Source: Oxyruncus cristatus
Lineage: Eukaryota > Chordata > Aves > Passeriformes > Cotingidae
Assembly (NCBI GenBank): GCA_013399855.1
Contig: VXAY01006699.1
Span: 246,866 to 310,865 of the forward strand
Length of the DNA: 64,000 nucleotides
Reading direction: 5' to 3'
Shown: positions 24,339 through 37,666 of the stretch, piece by piece
Layout of the letters: every line of letters starts with the position of its first letter
How positions within the stretch are numbered: the stretch's first letter is position 1
Notes under the pieces: generated by a model
Database searches by the model: none
Told to the model about the DNA's origin: nothing
The model's input: the letters and a program-made list of their open reading frames with translations, nothing else
Position numbers and translations under genes: made by a program

Positions 24339-25003
24339 GCCAACTAAAATACTCCAGTTGACCTCAGTAGTTTTTTTTCCTGTAAAGGTAATGAAGAACA
24401 TTAGCCTTCTTAGGCCACACACCAATTATTTAATTACTTTCCATTCTCAGTAAACTTTCCAGAGAAATCACATTCTATCAGGATTAAACACATCTTTTTT
24501 TTAGTGAAGAGATAAGAGACTTCACACAGAGGAATACAAGAGATATTGAACTGTATATACACAAGTGAATTACAGCATCTGGTATCAAATCAATGGACAA
24601 TCTCTGGTATCCTTAGGTAGAAATGACCTGATGGCCTTCAAGTTAGTTATGCAGCAAGCTGGAAACTAGTCCAAATTCTGCTGGAAAAACAGATTGTTGT
24701 TCAGGATCTATTAGCTAAAGAGAGTAATTGAACGTAATTACTAGTCCAGCATTTCTTGTTTAAATTTGTTATGAAAGCAGCCCTGCATGATGGCACTTCT
24801 GTGAGGGAGGTATAGTATTTTGCCCATCAAAAGAGCTGAGAAGGCAAAACCTTGAATATTTTCATTGTCAACCCATATGAGGAACATCAGTTAACGAAAT
24901 AGGTTTTGAGATTGTTTCAGTAAATGGCTTGCTAAAATAGGTTTCCTCCCTTCTACAATGGAAAATTGGAACAAAAGTAAGATTCTGTAATTGTCTGTGA
25001 GGT

Positions 25004-25054
25004 TTTTTGTTTGGTTCTTTTTTTGTTTGTTTGTGGGTTTTTGGGGTTTGTTTT
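25004..25054 (+). repeat. G/T-rich low-complexity tract
   Basis: Runs of TTTG and poly-T with short G tracts (gtttgtttgtgggtttttgg). Same compositional class as the tracts at 12.5 and 19.5 kb, also with G on the plus strand. Confidence 0.8.
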
Positions 25055-28000
25055 AGACTAGAACTTATATCTACCTATAGATGTTTCCATTTTTGTTATT
25101 GTTGCAGCAGAATATAGGCCTGGAAACAATCTATGGACAATTAGTCATAATGGCATTTAAGAAAACAAGGGGACAAAATGAGCTTTCAATTCCTCTTCCT
25201 TTCCTTTTTCCTCACTCCAAAAACACTTTTGCATAGTATTGCATTAAGGAGCATAAATTGGATGGACTCTGTTCCCTGTTACATCCATATAGGCCCCTTG
25301 CCATCTGTGAGATGGTCCACATGGGTATCGCAGAATTTATTTCCATGTATCTTGCAATTAATACCAAGTGATTCTCTAAACATGTGGTTCAAACTCTGCA
25401 GGGAATTCTATAACAAGATTTTAGTTTCCTGACAGCACTTCAAACCAAAATAGTTTCAAATATGCAGTAAAAGGGAAAATAGTTGCTGTGGGATAAACTT
25501 AAGGGTCATTTTTTAAAAGGACATGTTCAGATACAAAAGTAATGCTCTATTCTGAGCTAAGGGACCTATTCTCCAGTTTGTGAGCCTGTATTTCCCGATA
25601 ATGTTAATCAGAGTTATGTATGTGTACTGAGAGGAGGCTAGATCCTTAATTGTCCTAATGATATTGTTTGAAGTGAGTTGTTTTTGTGGGGTTTTGGGGC
25701 ATTTTTTTCCTTTTTTTTTTCTTCTTTTAAAAACTTAAGTGTTTCTTCCATTCTTACTGGATTTAGACAAATGCATACCAAGGAAGGGAAAAGATGCCCT
25801 AAGGGACTTTCATTTACTGAAAAGGATGTTGACTGCAAGAATCCAAAGAACAAGGCTACAACCCTGATTCTTACTATGAATCCACAGAATTTAGTGGTAA
25901 TTCAGCAGTTGTGTTTCCCTTAACATAGTAAACTTGTGGAACTCTAAAGCAAGAGAAGACAAATGTTTTATTATATGAATAATGCTGTGATTTCATTTCT
26001 TAAATAAATGTTAAGCAAAACATCATTCTGAAATTCCTCCCAAAATCTGCAGTAGCTATAACTATCTGCTATAGATAGCAACATATTCTTTATTTATACT
26101 GACCCATGAGCAACCTGAATAAAGACATAAAAGTCTTTTTCCTGTAACTGGTCTGGATGGTATCAAGATGGAAGGTATTTTCCCTGTAGAAAAAACAGTA
26201 TAAACATCTCTCATACTATCACCCTAATTATCCTATTTGCACTACTACTGCAGATAGGATATGAAGACTGAAATCAGAACAGGTATGTGTACATGGAACA
26301 GTCACGCCCTTGGATCCAGTCTAGATCTATGTGCAAGCAAGGAATGAAAGCACTGTGAAGCTCAGGTTAGCTCCTGACCAAGGGACATTCCCAGCAGCTG
26401 CCTCCTAGCAAATAAATGGAACTTGAGCACAGAATATCTACTGTGATTTGCATACATGGAGCAGGACTGATTCACTATGATGTTATTTCTGTTTTATGGT
26501 GATACAAAACAAGTTAAAACAAGTTAATTGTTGCATCTATCTCAGCAGTTCTCTCCTTTATATTTTATTTAAAACCAATTAAAATGTATTTAAAAACTGG
26601 TTGAACTGGGTGCTCAAGACGTCCAGGTTAGTGAAAGGTCAATGAAACAGAGAAACTTCTGTGTTTGATCCCAATAGCTGTGTCGCTCTTGTTAATTTTC
26701 TGAGTTAGGTTTTACAATTTCTTAAGAATGTGAGTTACAGTATATGCATTGCTCAAAACCACCACCAAACAGGTTGCAGTGCATGTATGCAGAGGGTACA
26801 GTGGGCTGACCAGTAGGCTGATCTTGTCACGTCCTTTTTTCCCAACAAGTTCTTGAGCCATAGGGGCAGATCATAGCTAAGATTTATTGAGACAGCTATA
26901 GTTTATTAAGTTTTTGTTGTTAAAACAATCTAGCTGTTGTTATCAGTAACAGATAGCTGTTCACACAGTACATTTACTACTTTCATCACACAGTTCACTT
27001 TTAGTTACCCAGTGGGAGCTACAATGAGGAGGTTAACTGGGAAGTCCACACAGAAGTGGAAGGTCACACTGATGCATCAGTAGTCTCTTGGCACAAGATC
27101 AGAAAGTCTCTGAAGAGGTGGTAAACATGTAATCCTCTGGTCTTTGCCTATAGCAACCACCACATTCTTTCATGTGGTCTGTCATCACACAACCTGTTGT
27201 TCATGTGTGTGTTGGCCTTGCACAAATTTGACTAAATCTTGGTGTCCTGAGTTTATCAGAATCACTAGACTCCAGAGCTCATCTATGTCGTCTGAAACAT
27301 CTCCCATCCATTCCTTCTCTCCCTGCCCTGATGTCTTTTTTTTTACATTACTAGGAAATAAAAATAAAGTCATATTATTGTGGGATTCTTTTCCTCCTTG
27401 CAGAAAATTTCTTTTCCCTTCTGCTAGGAGTTGTCTGTATTATGTCACTTCAGAATTTGTTACTTTTCAGAAATTCCAACATAGCAGTTGTATACAGAGA
27501 TAATATAATATAATCTCATAATGTGCATGTATTGGTTCATCACTATTAAAAATTGTCAAATAGTTCCTCAGTATTTTGTGCACTCAGGAATCATGGCAAA
27601 ATTTTTCCAACTAGGGAGCTGTGAATGTCTTCTGCTTCCTTAGTCTGCAAATTACTGAACACCACTTTTCTGTTTATAAATGTTAGAGAAAACGGAAACA
27701 GCCGAAAAATTACACAACTGAAAAAAGGTCCATTGTTCTGAATCGTAAAACTGCCAAAAAGGTAAATTGCAGGTCTAAAAATGAATTTATTAAAAGAAGA
27801 TGGAAGACCTGTTTTTTTCAAACCTTCCAATAGAGGCACTAAATCAAATCCCAAATCTTCAGTAGCAGATATTAGATGTCAAGCTTACAGCTCCCACATT
27901 TATCTCCTCGTGCTCTGGGTGTAGCTTGGTTCAGTGCTGGAATGAATAGGGCTGGTGTAATTAAGATGCAAAGACACTGCCTCTGTGCTCTTCCTCACAC

Positions 28001-28772
28001 TATCTATATCGTTAGTCCTTGAAACCTAGGCATCTGAGACTTAAAATAAACTTCATGTGAGGAAAAATAACATTTATTAAAGCAAAACCTCTTGAAAATT
28101 TACAACTTGTTCAGGAAATCAGAACATTATGCTTTCAACATTTCTCAGAAAAATCTTTATAAAGTTCTTCTTCTAATATAATAATTTTAAGTGATTTGTC
28201 AGTTCTTCAACTAGCTCTTATAGTATCCTTCTGAAAATGTTCCCTTTTAAGATTCAAACACAAAGCTCACTTCTTTTTTGTTAGATACTGCTATGGATAT
28301 TTCTGAAGAGGGATTTATGGGCTGTAGATTCTCTTACAAGTAAAAAGATTCAAAACGAAAAAAGATCAGAGCAAGTAGCAAAGCTGACCTAAAAAGGTAC
28401 AGTTCAGGCTTAAAACTTTGATTTGGTAGGTTGCCACTCATGCAGCTTGCAAATTGTTAAAATACAATTTGGTTTCTCTTCAAAGTAAAAGGAATATTCT
28501 CAACGGAAACATCTTGAGACAGGATGGGGCTAGTAGTTTGCTGGGATGAGTCAGCAAAAATTAAAGTTCTGTCTATGATATTCTGGCAAAACCAAGCAAA
28601 CAAGCCAAGAAGTCTCACAGCAATGACAGCCTTATGAATTCCTGGGCAAATGATAGTGACTCTAATGTCAAATGATTATATCTGTATAAAAAGAGTCAAA
28701 GCTTTACAGAATGATCATTGTAATAATGTAAAGGAGCTATTTGGAAAGAGAAGCCTAAATTCTGCTGCGGAA

Positions 28773-28798
28773 TGAATAAATAAATAAATAAATAAATG
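28773..28798 (+). repeat. (AATA)n microsatellite
   Basis: About six tandem AATA units (gaataaataaataaataaat and onward). Confidence 0.9.
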
Positions 28799-28977
28799 GA
28801 AAAATATTTTATAAATATGTTACATCTGAAAGTGCAGTAAGTTTGTGAAAATATTTAGTGTTTGTTCTGGGTATATGCTATGAGAATTAAAGATGGATCA
28901 CTCTTAATTAGTTTTCTCTTACTAGTCTCTCTTGATTTTACCTCACAAATGGTGCATTTGAATTTATCTAATTTTTA

Positions 28978-29218
28978 GGTAGCAGACCTGAGGAGCTCCT
29001 CACCAAAAGATGTTATGGATGCATGGTTTAAAGGGCGACTAGATAAATTGGAAGGAATATCCATGGGAAGCTACTACACAGACAAACTCTCTCTGTTTCA
29101 GGAAATGGCCTGAGCTGAAAACTGTTGAAGTCTAAGGATCTAGCTGGGAGAAACCATGGTTACTAGTTCTTACTTCCCCTCTGCCCTCTGCTGCTAGAGA
29201 CAGCATACTAGGCTGGAG
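28978..29218 (+). mobile_element. ancient CR1 3'-region relic
   Basis: Ordered blocks match the 3' part of old amniote CR1: gatgttatggatgcatggtt, aaagggcgactagataaatt, atatccatgggaagctacta, a tttcaggaaatggcctgagc block, then ctctgctgctagagacagca and tactaggctgga. In better-preserved reptile copies the last part reads gagacaggatactgggctag. It stops before the terminal repeat. It is non-coding and heavily mutated, and differs in age from the minus-strand CR1 copies here. Confidence 0.75.
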
Positions 29219-29648
29219 TTGCCAATGCAAGACATTCTCCAGAATATACTTTTACATCAACAAAAAATCATGTTTGATTTTGATTCTCCTCAACTGTTGT
29301 TTGTAGATATATCAACTACTTGCAGCGATTGTTATATATTGCTTTTCTGAGTTGTCATTGTTATTGAGAAAAGCACCTTTCAGAGTAACTTTGATAGAAA
29401 TTAACGGATGACATTTTTAAATTAATATCATTTTCCTAGCAAAATTTAGTACCCTTAGACTTGTGCCCTTATTTTTCTTTTTCTTCTATTTTTCTACATA
29501 TAAACACACAGAGGAATACATATTGAAACAGATTGAAGGAATTACTCCTTTAGGAGCCTAAGTTGATGCACACATTGTGTTTTAATGAACAGCTGTGCTC
29601 TTCCATCTCAATTAGTGTCCATAGAGCAAGTGGAACTGAAAACAGGAG

Positions 29649-29737
29649 AAGACAGAGAGCTACATCAGCGATATCAGGAAGAGCTGTAGTACCCATGGGC
29701 TCANAAGACAGAGAGCTAAATCAGCGATATCAGGAAG
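29649..29737 (+). repeat. 33-bp duplication separated by a templated insert and an N
   Basis: The 33-base unit aagacagagagcta(c/a)atc onward occurs at 29649-29681 and 29705-29737 with one mismatch. Between them lie 22 bases (agctgtagtacccatgggct ca, 29682-29703) and a single N at 29704. With two flanking bases the insert is an exact 24-base copy of 30027-30050, about 350 bases downstream in the same orientation. This is either a replication template-switch event or an assembly error marked by the N. Confidence 0.9.
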
Positions 29738-32700
29738 TTTCTATATTTAAGTCAAAGGGAAAGGTCAATTTATGGTTTTTATCAATTTCTGTGAGGAATA
29801 AGAGAGCAGGACAATTGAGTGAAGTATGTGAAAAATAATTAATAAAACAAGGGGCAAGAAGTTTTTTACTGAATTCCCCTCTCTGTTTTTTCCTTATGAC
29901 CTTAGTCTGTAATTTTTCTTATTCCACTATACCGGAAATGATACACCATTATCATCCACTTAGTAAGTACTCTTCCCATATTGACTTGTTGAGTCTTATA
30001 GGATTTACTTGACAACACAGACTGGGAGAGCTGTAGTACCCATGGGCTCAGGCTGGTCATCTCAGAGAGAGCTTTTTGTGCACAGCTGCCCAAAAAGACA
30101 GAGCTGGACTACTGTCGGGGTAAGAGGGCATTGTAAGCATCTGTAGATGTACTCAGCTGCACTAATCCTGAGGTGGTATCTAGGATGGCATTATTGTCAC
30201 CTCAAGGTCAGAAGGTACAAGAAGGACATCTGCATCAACTCTGGGAGAGTGGAGAGTGAGAGAGGCATTTTTATTGCATGAATCATATGACCAAACATAG
30301 ATGTCTAGTTCAAAATTTTCAGCACAGAAATGAATACTTCTCTGTGGGGACTAAAAGCCTTTTTATTCAGATGAATCCCAAGCAGAGGTCCTGCTATGAG
30401 AGAGCACTGAAGGTCATCTGCTCCCTGATTTGCTTCAGAACTTCCTCTGAGCAGTGGCTGATGCTTGGATTTTCTGCAGAAGAAAAAAATAATCTCCAAA
30501 GGTTTCCCTTTATGATTTTTTCCCCCTTATATTCATTAGTTTTTCTTTTGTATTCCTGCTGTGAATGTATATTGTGTGTCAGCCATCTTGACACAGCCAT
30601 AACTTAACCATGAAGACATTTTAGCAAACATTCATTAATTTTTACCCCTCAAAAACTTCTATAAAGCAAGCTACTCTATTTCATCAGTGCAAGCAAATTT
30701 GTGTTTTGTTTTTGTTTTAGAGTTTTCTTCTGTTTTCTGAAGACAATGAGGAGCTGTAAAGCTACATATATCTGACCAAACATGTTTGCTGATGGAAAGT
30801 ACCTTATATATATTACGACACTGAAAATGGAGAAGCCTCTGGAGAGTTTGATTTTTTTTTCTAATACAGGCAAAGTGTTAAACATATAATCCTACTCCTG
30901 TGTGATTAATTATATTTCAAGTTGCATGAGGCAGACACCCCAAACTTGCAAACTTGAAAAACAGCACCTAGAGTGAATACACTCAGAAATATGTATGAAA
31001 AATAAATAGACATCTCTTGAAATTTCCTAAGTTGGAGAGAGAAATGAAACAGTAAAAATGTGCTTCCAAGAACTAACATCATACTTTAAATAACAAGATA
31101 GACAGAAACAATGTCTCCTTGTTCCCTCTTGCATTTTATATGAGATGCTGCCTCACTGTGTGACCTGAAGGAGTTGTTGCAGTATAGACAGAGCACCAAT
31201 ACAGCAAATTATTCCTCGTTTCTTACGTAGGCACATAACAATCTTTAAATGTTAATGTGCATGCTTATTGACATCGCTGTATTCTACAGTTCCCCACTCC
31301 CCAGTCTCTAACTCCTTCATGTCACTAAGCATGACAGGTCAGATTCTAGCAGAAAAATAGAATCTATTTGATATGTTATCATAATGGAAAATTTTACTCC
31401 AAAGGGAGAACTGAAATTACTTCAAATAACCGTACACTCATTGCCATTAAATAGCCAAGGGTTTTTAAAAAACTTTGTTTCATACTTTTAATATGTGGAA
31501 AATCTGATATTTTGGATGATTATAGTTGTGACAGCAGAGAATTAATTCTTTCAAAGTACCTGCAGAAAAGTCTGGGGAGAAGGTGCCTCTCAGCCATTTC
31601 CCTATGATTTTACAATTCCTGCCTAGTGAAGAAAAGCTGCTCCTTAATTTAGGATTATTTAAGATTGTGCACACTTCTTTTGGCCAAGGATCCAGAGGGG
31701 CACTGCACACACCATTTTACCTTTTCCCATTCACATTTTTCTACTGTGCTTCTTCTCTCAAGAACATTTTTGAGAAAAGCTGAGGACTGGGAACTGAAGC
31801 AAGTGGGTCAGCTTTGTGCCACATCAGCGACATAAAGACTCTGGAACCAATGCCAAGAGTTCTGCCCCAACTATCTAACCGTGACCGTGGCATTCTCTAT
31901 CAGGAAGATACTCATAATTTCAGGTAATTAAATGACTAGGAAGCTCATTTTGTGCTTGGCAGACAAAATTAAACATGTCAAATGAACAAAACCTGCTTAA
32001 ATGAGTGAAATACTGAGGCTGATATTGATTGCAATTGGTTAATTAGCTTTAGGAAATATTTTGATCAATGTTTTTCACTCTTAAAAATGATGTAAATGAA
32101 AAACCAACATTTTCTCATTTTTTTCTCATGCTAGGATTGTTGGAACTGGAGGAGAGGTTAGCTTGTATTTTTCTACTTCAAGAACAAAGCTACTGTATAC
32201 TGGGTTTGGTTATTTACGCTTGTGATAAAATATGACAAATTTTGAAAAAATTAGAAAAAATAGAATAATTCTTTGGTAAAAAATTCTCAGAAAATGTGTA
32301 CATTCTTCAATTAACCTAATGCTTCAAAATGCAGATATATATATATTTTTTTTTAAGCAATTCTTGGAACAAAATCTAGACATCTATATCTGACTTAGCA
32401 TGCTCTCTGGACTACTGTATTATTCAATGAAAGAAAAGATTTCTCTATTCTGTAAAAACATTCTTCTATTCTGTAAGTTCATGACATAAAGCTTTTCAGA
32501 AACACAGTATGTGCTGTTACCAGATCTGTTTTCACAATGGTAAATGCTACATTTAAAAGAAGTGTTATAGACTCCATTATGTTTAAACCCATATTTTTAT
32601 GGATATTCTTTTTACTGCATAGAGAAACAGATATTTTAAGAGGCTTTTGAACATTAATATACATATAATGGCATACATACATATTAATATGCCTATATGC

Positions 32701-35700
32701 AATAACATGTATTGGTCAGAAATAAATTAATTCATATTTAGAACAGTATTCATGATCTTGGCTCTTTTATTTCTCAGAAATAAATGTTTTATTTCTCAGA
32801 AAATCCAAAGGTTTTGGATTTCAAGCACCCACTAAGTTTCCATTATAAAACTGTGTTGACAGTAAACACACACAGAATAGATTGCCAGAAGAAATAATTT
32901 TCATTCTTTACATTTTTATTATTTGAAGCCTTCTTATAAGTAGAACTTAACAATAAGGGAAATTGAGACTAGGAATTGCTACAGCTACTGCTATTATAAC
33001 TTCAGACAGAGCAGCACATTGCAGAAAAACATAGACTCTGGTTTTAAAGTATTTCTGAGATTGGATGGCCCAGAGGTGCCTAGTCTGCTGGGAATTTTTG
33101 AAGACTTGGTCCCTAAAGGTGCAGCGGAATTATGAGAAAAGAAAGTGCAGACAGTCTCTATTTATTTTGAGTGGTACCTCTGTTTCCCCAAACCTTTCAT
33201 GTCAGTTGGTCTTTGATTATGATTTGCAAGTCTGATGTCTGTGGCCTGTTTTTCAGACTTTATTTCTCTGAAGTTATAGAGATGAGTTTTACATTGAACA
33301 CGTAAGTAGAAAACTTCTTGTGTCCAGTTATTCCCCACAACTGCAGAAGAGGCTAAGGAAATCCTGATCCCTAATGTTTACATCCTCTGAACTGGTAGAC
33401 CATTGAGTGTATGTAACAAATAAAAATTGTTTGTACTGAACCCAGTGGGTTACAAGCACGTGTGAGAGCTTGAGGGGTTTGGAACAGAGGGCTTTTAAAT
33501 ACACTTGCCATCTGATTTCACACTTTTGCAAATGTACTTTGCTGAAAGCATAATGAAGTTCAAATGAATCCCTTTGACACAATGATGGAGAAAAGTTGAA
33601 CTTCATCGTGATATGGATGTGCACAGACAAGAGATTTTTTTAAATCAACTCAGCTAAATGAATGTGCAGTGTGTCCCCTGCAGAGATGCCAAGGTCAGTG
33701 AGAGTGCCGGTAATCTGCTGTATAAATGCCAGATGCACAAGGTATAGTACCTCCAGGCATTTTTAGTTCACATGGTTTATAATGGAAGTCAAACGCCAAG
33801 GTTCATTACAGTAAAAAGTTTAGTGTTTCTTTCTGTCTTGCTTTGACATAAATCCAAGTACAAATAAATAAATAATGGTCTTAAGGTTCAGGTAGGATCC
33901 TTCTACTGACATCACTTTCCAGTTAACTTTAAGAGCATGTAGGAACTTTACATAATTAGATATTCTTTTAACCAGTTAGGGTACAGGATTTGCCGTTCTG
34001 TACAATCTCTCTAATTAAGAGGGAGTTTAATAAAGGAGTTTGCAGTTAGGCATCCTTACCTTTTTGCAAAACATTTGTTTTCTGTTGAACTCCTCCACCA
34101 CATAGTTTGACCTATTAACTAACAAAGACAGATATCCAGTGTTTTTTCTTTCATGGCATGAAATTGTGTGTGCAGTGGGTTTTCTTAATTTAGTAAGAAA
34201 GGAATGGGCATTTAAACTAGTATGGAAGCTCCTGGATCCTCGGGTCCAAATATTAGCTGCTGCAAGCAGTCATTCTTCATAATCCCTTCTGTAAACTTAT
34301 TTAGTGGTGGAGGCAAAAAGTCTACTGGAGAGATATTACACAGAATATCTTTCTCCTCATAACAAGAGTCCTTCTTCTGATTTCCATGCTAGAATTATTT
34401 GCAGACAGTTCCTATCCTTTTGATCTTTTGCCAATGCTGTCTTTTAGTTTAAACACATGCTCTCTTGCCCTGGTGTTTCCCTGTCTGTTTTTATACATAG
34501 TAATTCAACATAATTTAGCCTCTGTTTTATTAGATTACCCAAAACAAATCTGGTTTTACTCTTCTTCTAGGACTCTGATACTCTGAGCCTTTTTTTTCAC
34601 CTGTTCTCCACTGAGAGGTCTTAAATACTGCATAGTTCTCCAAAAGGAGCCAGAAGTACCTTGTGTAAAGCAGCTCAATTGCTATGGCTACTCCTGGAAT
34701 TACCTCACCTGACAAAAGTATGAATTACCTTTATCTTTTTACATATATCACTGTGGTTCATAGGCATAACTGGTAAACACAGATCCTCTCCTTCTCTAAT
34801 GTTTTGAGCTTATAACACAAATTCTTAATAGCCCTTAAGTGTATGACATTGCCCTTTGCTCAATTGGATTTTTATCTCATTACTATTATGCAAATCCCTA
34901 AGGTCATCAGGTCTTCCAAACCTCTCCTGCATTGGGGTGTTTCCTGGTGTCATGACACCAGTAAATTCCATTAAAACAAGCTATCTTTTTGCACTGAGGT
35001 CACTGAAAAAAATATTAGGTAGTTCCCAGAATTGATTTATAACTGGTAAGCTTCCTTCAGCATCTTCAGCTATTTTCTCCCTTTACTTTAGTCTTCGTCT
35101 AACTTCTACATTAAACTTTTCCATGTTAACCAATTTGTTGCCGCAAAGCACCCCATGAAATTTTTAAAAGAACATCTCAGAAAAATTTCTTGTATTTTCA
35201 AAGTACATTACTAGATCAATTTAGCATAACCTGTAAGTTTCTGACATGTTTTGTGATATTTTATGCCTTTAATTCTTTTTCACCCCCACTTTGAATTATT
35301 TTAACATCTTTAATTTCATTCTGAATGCTTGTATAGTATTGAGATCTGATGAGCAGGTCATTATTTGCCTGAAAAAAATCTCCTCTCCTCTATACTTACG
35401 ATTTTATTGTTACTCCATGCCCTAAAAGGAAAATAAGTGAAACAGAACCTCTGGGAACATGCATCTAGATTTAAGTTCCCTTTTCATCCTTTAGTACTGC
35501 TCTCATAAGAAAAGAATAACTAGAACTTTTCCTTTTTAGAGACAAGGTTTGATTTTGTTGCAGTTTTTGAAATCTGGAGCATACTGTATACATGTTATGT
35601 ACTCTTGCACCTTGTCATTGGTTTACATGGCACATTTAAAAACAAAAAAAAATCCAACACAAAACAATTCCTTTATACCATTTCAGTAAGATTATATGCA

Positions 35701-36210
35701 TGGCCTCTTTCTAGCATGAACAGGAGGGGGATGCAATGCCATAGTTTACAGGAGAAGACTTAAATAATTTAAATAAGAGAGTGAATTAACAAAATACAAT
35801 GACTTATTGAAGGGAAATATCAGACACTAGTAGGCCAGAGGAAAAAAAGTACTGCAAAGACACTAAGGTTTTTAGACTTAATGTTTCCATTTTATAGTAA
35901 TTCTGGCATAGACTTTGATTGGCATCTTAACACTGTAAGCCCTAGTCTTAGAGTTTATGAATTCTTCAATTATTTAATCATCCAACATACATAATTTTAT
36001 ATGATCTATAAATGAGCAGTACTTGATAGTCCCAGAGCTGAAGAATTTCAGAGACATTTAAGATTTGCATCCCTTCTTTGTAAAATACTATAATGTCTTT
36101 GGCTCAAGAGTTTCCTTGCTCAAACTGTGAGATGGAAAAACGCAAATGACTTTACTGTAGTATTTTCTCCATGATTGCTTTACAAGTCTAATGTTTACCA
36201 GGTGTTGAAT
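29738..36210. other. unique AT-rich noncoding DNA
   Basis: I see no gene or interspersed repeat over about 6.5 kb. It includes the downstream copy of the 24-base segment (30027-30050), a 22-base-period direct repeat ttttatttctcagaaa near 32766-32803, an AT run at 32334-32345, and a motif-dense block at about 31890-32110. Overlapping opposite-strand frames at 30278-30607 behave as chance frames. Confidence 0.5.
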
Positions 36211-36380
36211 GGTCTTGTGGCAAAACATAAAGTGGGAGGAAGTTTATACTCTAATCCTAGCTGTGCCTCAGGCTTTTGTATGAATCCAGGGGTGAGTAGT
36301 ATAACCTCTTCAATCCTCAATTTATTTTACAGCAAACTGGGAGGAAAATGATGGTCTGTCTTGCAAAGGTGTCAGGAGGG
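36211..36380 (+). mobile_element. probable MIR (CORE-SINE) relic
   Basis: The forward MIR order is visible: ggtcttgtgg at 36211, the B-box-side block tctaatcctagctgtgcctc, then after the expected distance taacctcttcaatcctcaat, tattttacagcaaactggga (MIR has catctgtaaaatgggga here), and an atggtctgtcttgcaaaggt block matching the acctcataggg region. This is the clearest of the three MIR candidates. MIRs are tRNA-derived SINEs that predate amniote divergence; the copy is inactive. Confidence 0.7.
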
Positions 36381-37666
36381 TACCTTCTGGCACTTTAAGA
36401 TGGAATTGGGTGCTCCAGAAAAGCAAATCTTATTAACTTTTAACCTGCTTCTGTCTATAAACCATCAGTGGAGATGGGATCAGAGGCTTTATCATTTGCT
36501 AAGGGAAGTGTATGCAAAACTCGGTTTGAAGATTTACCTAAAAAATCAGTATTAATTATTAAACCCTTCATTAACAAATTCCAAATAGACAAAGATTCCT
36601 TTAGTGCCATAATTCACTCGTATTTTTGATCATGATAGCTCTGATCACTCAAAATAAATTTCAAATGGGAGGTTAATTACTGATGCTAAGCATCTCCTCT
36701 CTCTGGCAATTGTCATTTGGAAATATATTTTCTAGGCATAATCCACACTTAAAATCAGTTTAAATTCATAAGTAATGCCAGTAGTGGAAAGATAAGCTTG
36801 GCATCTGGTCATTTGAAGCTGCCAGGTGTATCGTGTATATGACCACAGCTGTTCACTGTGGTAACTGAAGGGAAAAAAAAAAAGAGAAAAATAGAGATAG
36901 ACATTAGGAACTATCAAGAGGCAGTGCTATGTTATTATTTGACTTACAAGGGGATGCTGATTTGCTTTGTAATTTCAACATGAAGTTGCCAGTAAATGTC
37001 CAATATATGCCTGGAATTCTGTTTTCATACAAGTTTTCAATAAAAATAGAGGCTGGTATCAAGAAGGCTGTTTAAACACAATAATCGGAAAAGGAGAAAA
37101 GTAGAATGATGACTTTTTACCATAATTTTGGAAGACCCGGATCAATTTCTATGTCAAGGAAGCCATAAGAATAATATGACACAGGAAAAGGAGAAGAAAT
37201 CTGTAAAATCACTGTTATAGTCTATGACATAGCAGAAATGTATCACAGATCCCTGCCAAAAAAATAATGCATTAATTTAGGGCCTTTTAAGGGTACTTAG
37301 TTAGATTTTGAAGTGTTTTTCCCCAACGTGTTGTACAACAATACCCCATGCTCTATATGTATGCATTGGCCTAACTTAACACCCTTGTCCCTCAAAAGAA
37401 AAATTTCCAAGTCCTCAGGTAAGTTGTCCCTCTAGGAGCTAAGCTCTTGGATCTGGTTGAGCAGCAGACAAGAGAACATCCCACATGTGTGTTACAGCAG
37501 CCCTGTGGTGAGTACACTGAATGTGTTCTTATCCAACATTTCCTTGTTCAGATTTAGGTAGAGATGTGACTTCAGAGAACTATGGAATGCAGAAGTGAAA
37601 TATGGGTAAATTTTGAATGGACACTTTGTTTGCAGAAGAGGATTTGTGCTACTGAGGTTAAGAAGG
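36381..37666. other. unique noncoding DNA
   Basis: Single-copy-looking sequence between two MIR candidates. I see no gene. An A-rich run lies near 36871-36898. Confidence 0.5.

Larger units (their letters stand above)
24339..28977. other. unique AT-rich noncoding DNA with small simple repeats
   Basis: The stretch holds G/T-rich runs at 25004-25054 and 25677-25700 (tttgtttgtttgtgggtttt type), an (AATA)n array near 28773-28798, and otherwise single-copy-looking DNA. A possible degraded LTR-like segment near 26750-27165 is discussed in the findings. No gene is recognised; the 119-codon frame at 27144-27503 is cysteine- and serine-rich noise. Confidence 0.5.

Noticed and set aside
27144..27503. 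119-codon plus-strand frame rich in Cys, Ser and Phe
   Set aside because: Composition follows a pyrimidine-rich strand; an overlapping open frame exists on the other strand and nothing resembles a known family.
29563..29838. 91-codon plus-strand frame
   Set aside because: It runs through the duplicated segment and the N; codons at the junction are undefined and there is no recognisable domain.
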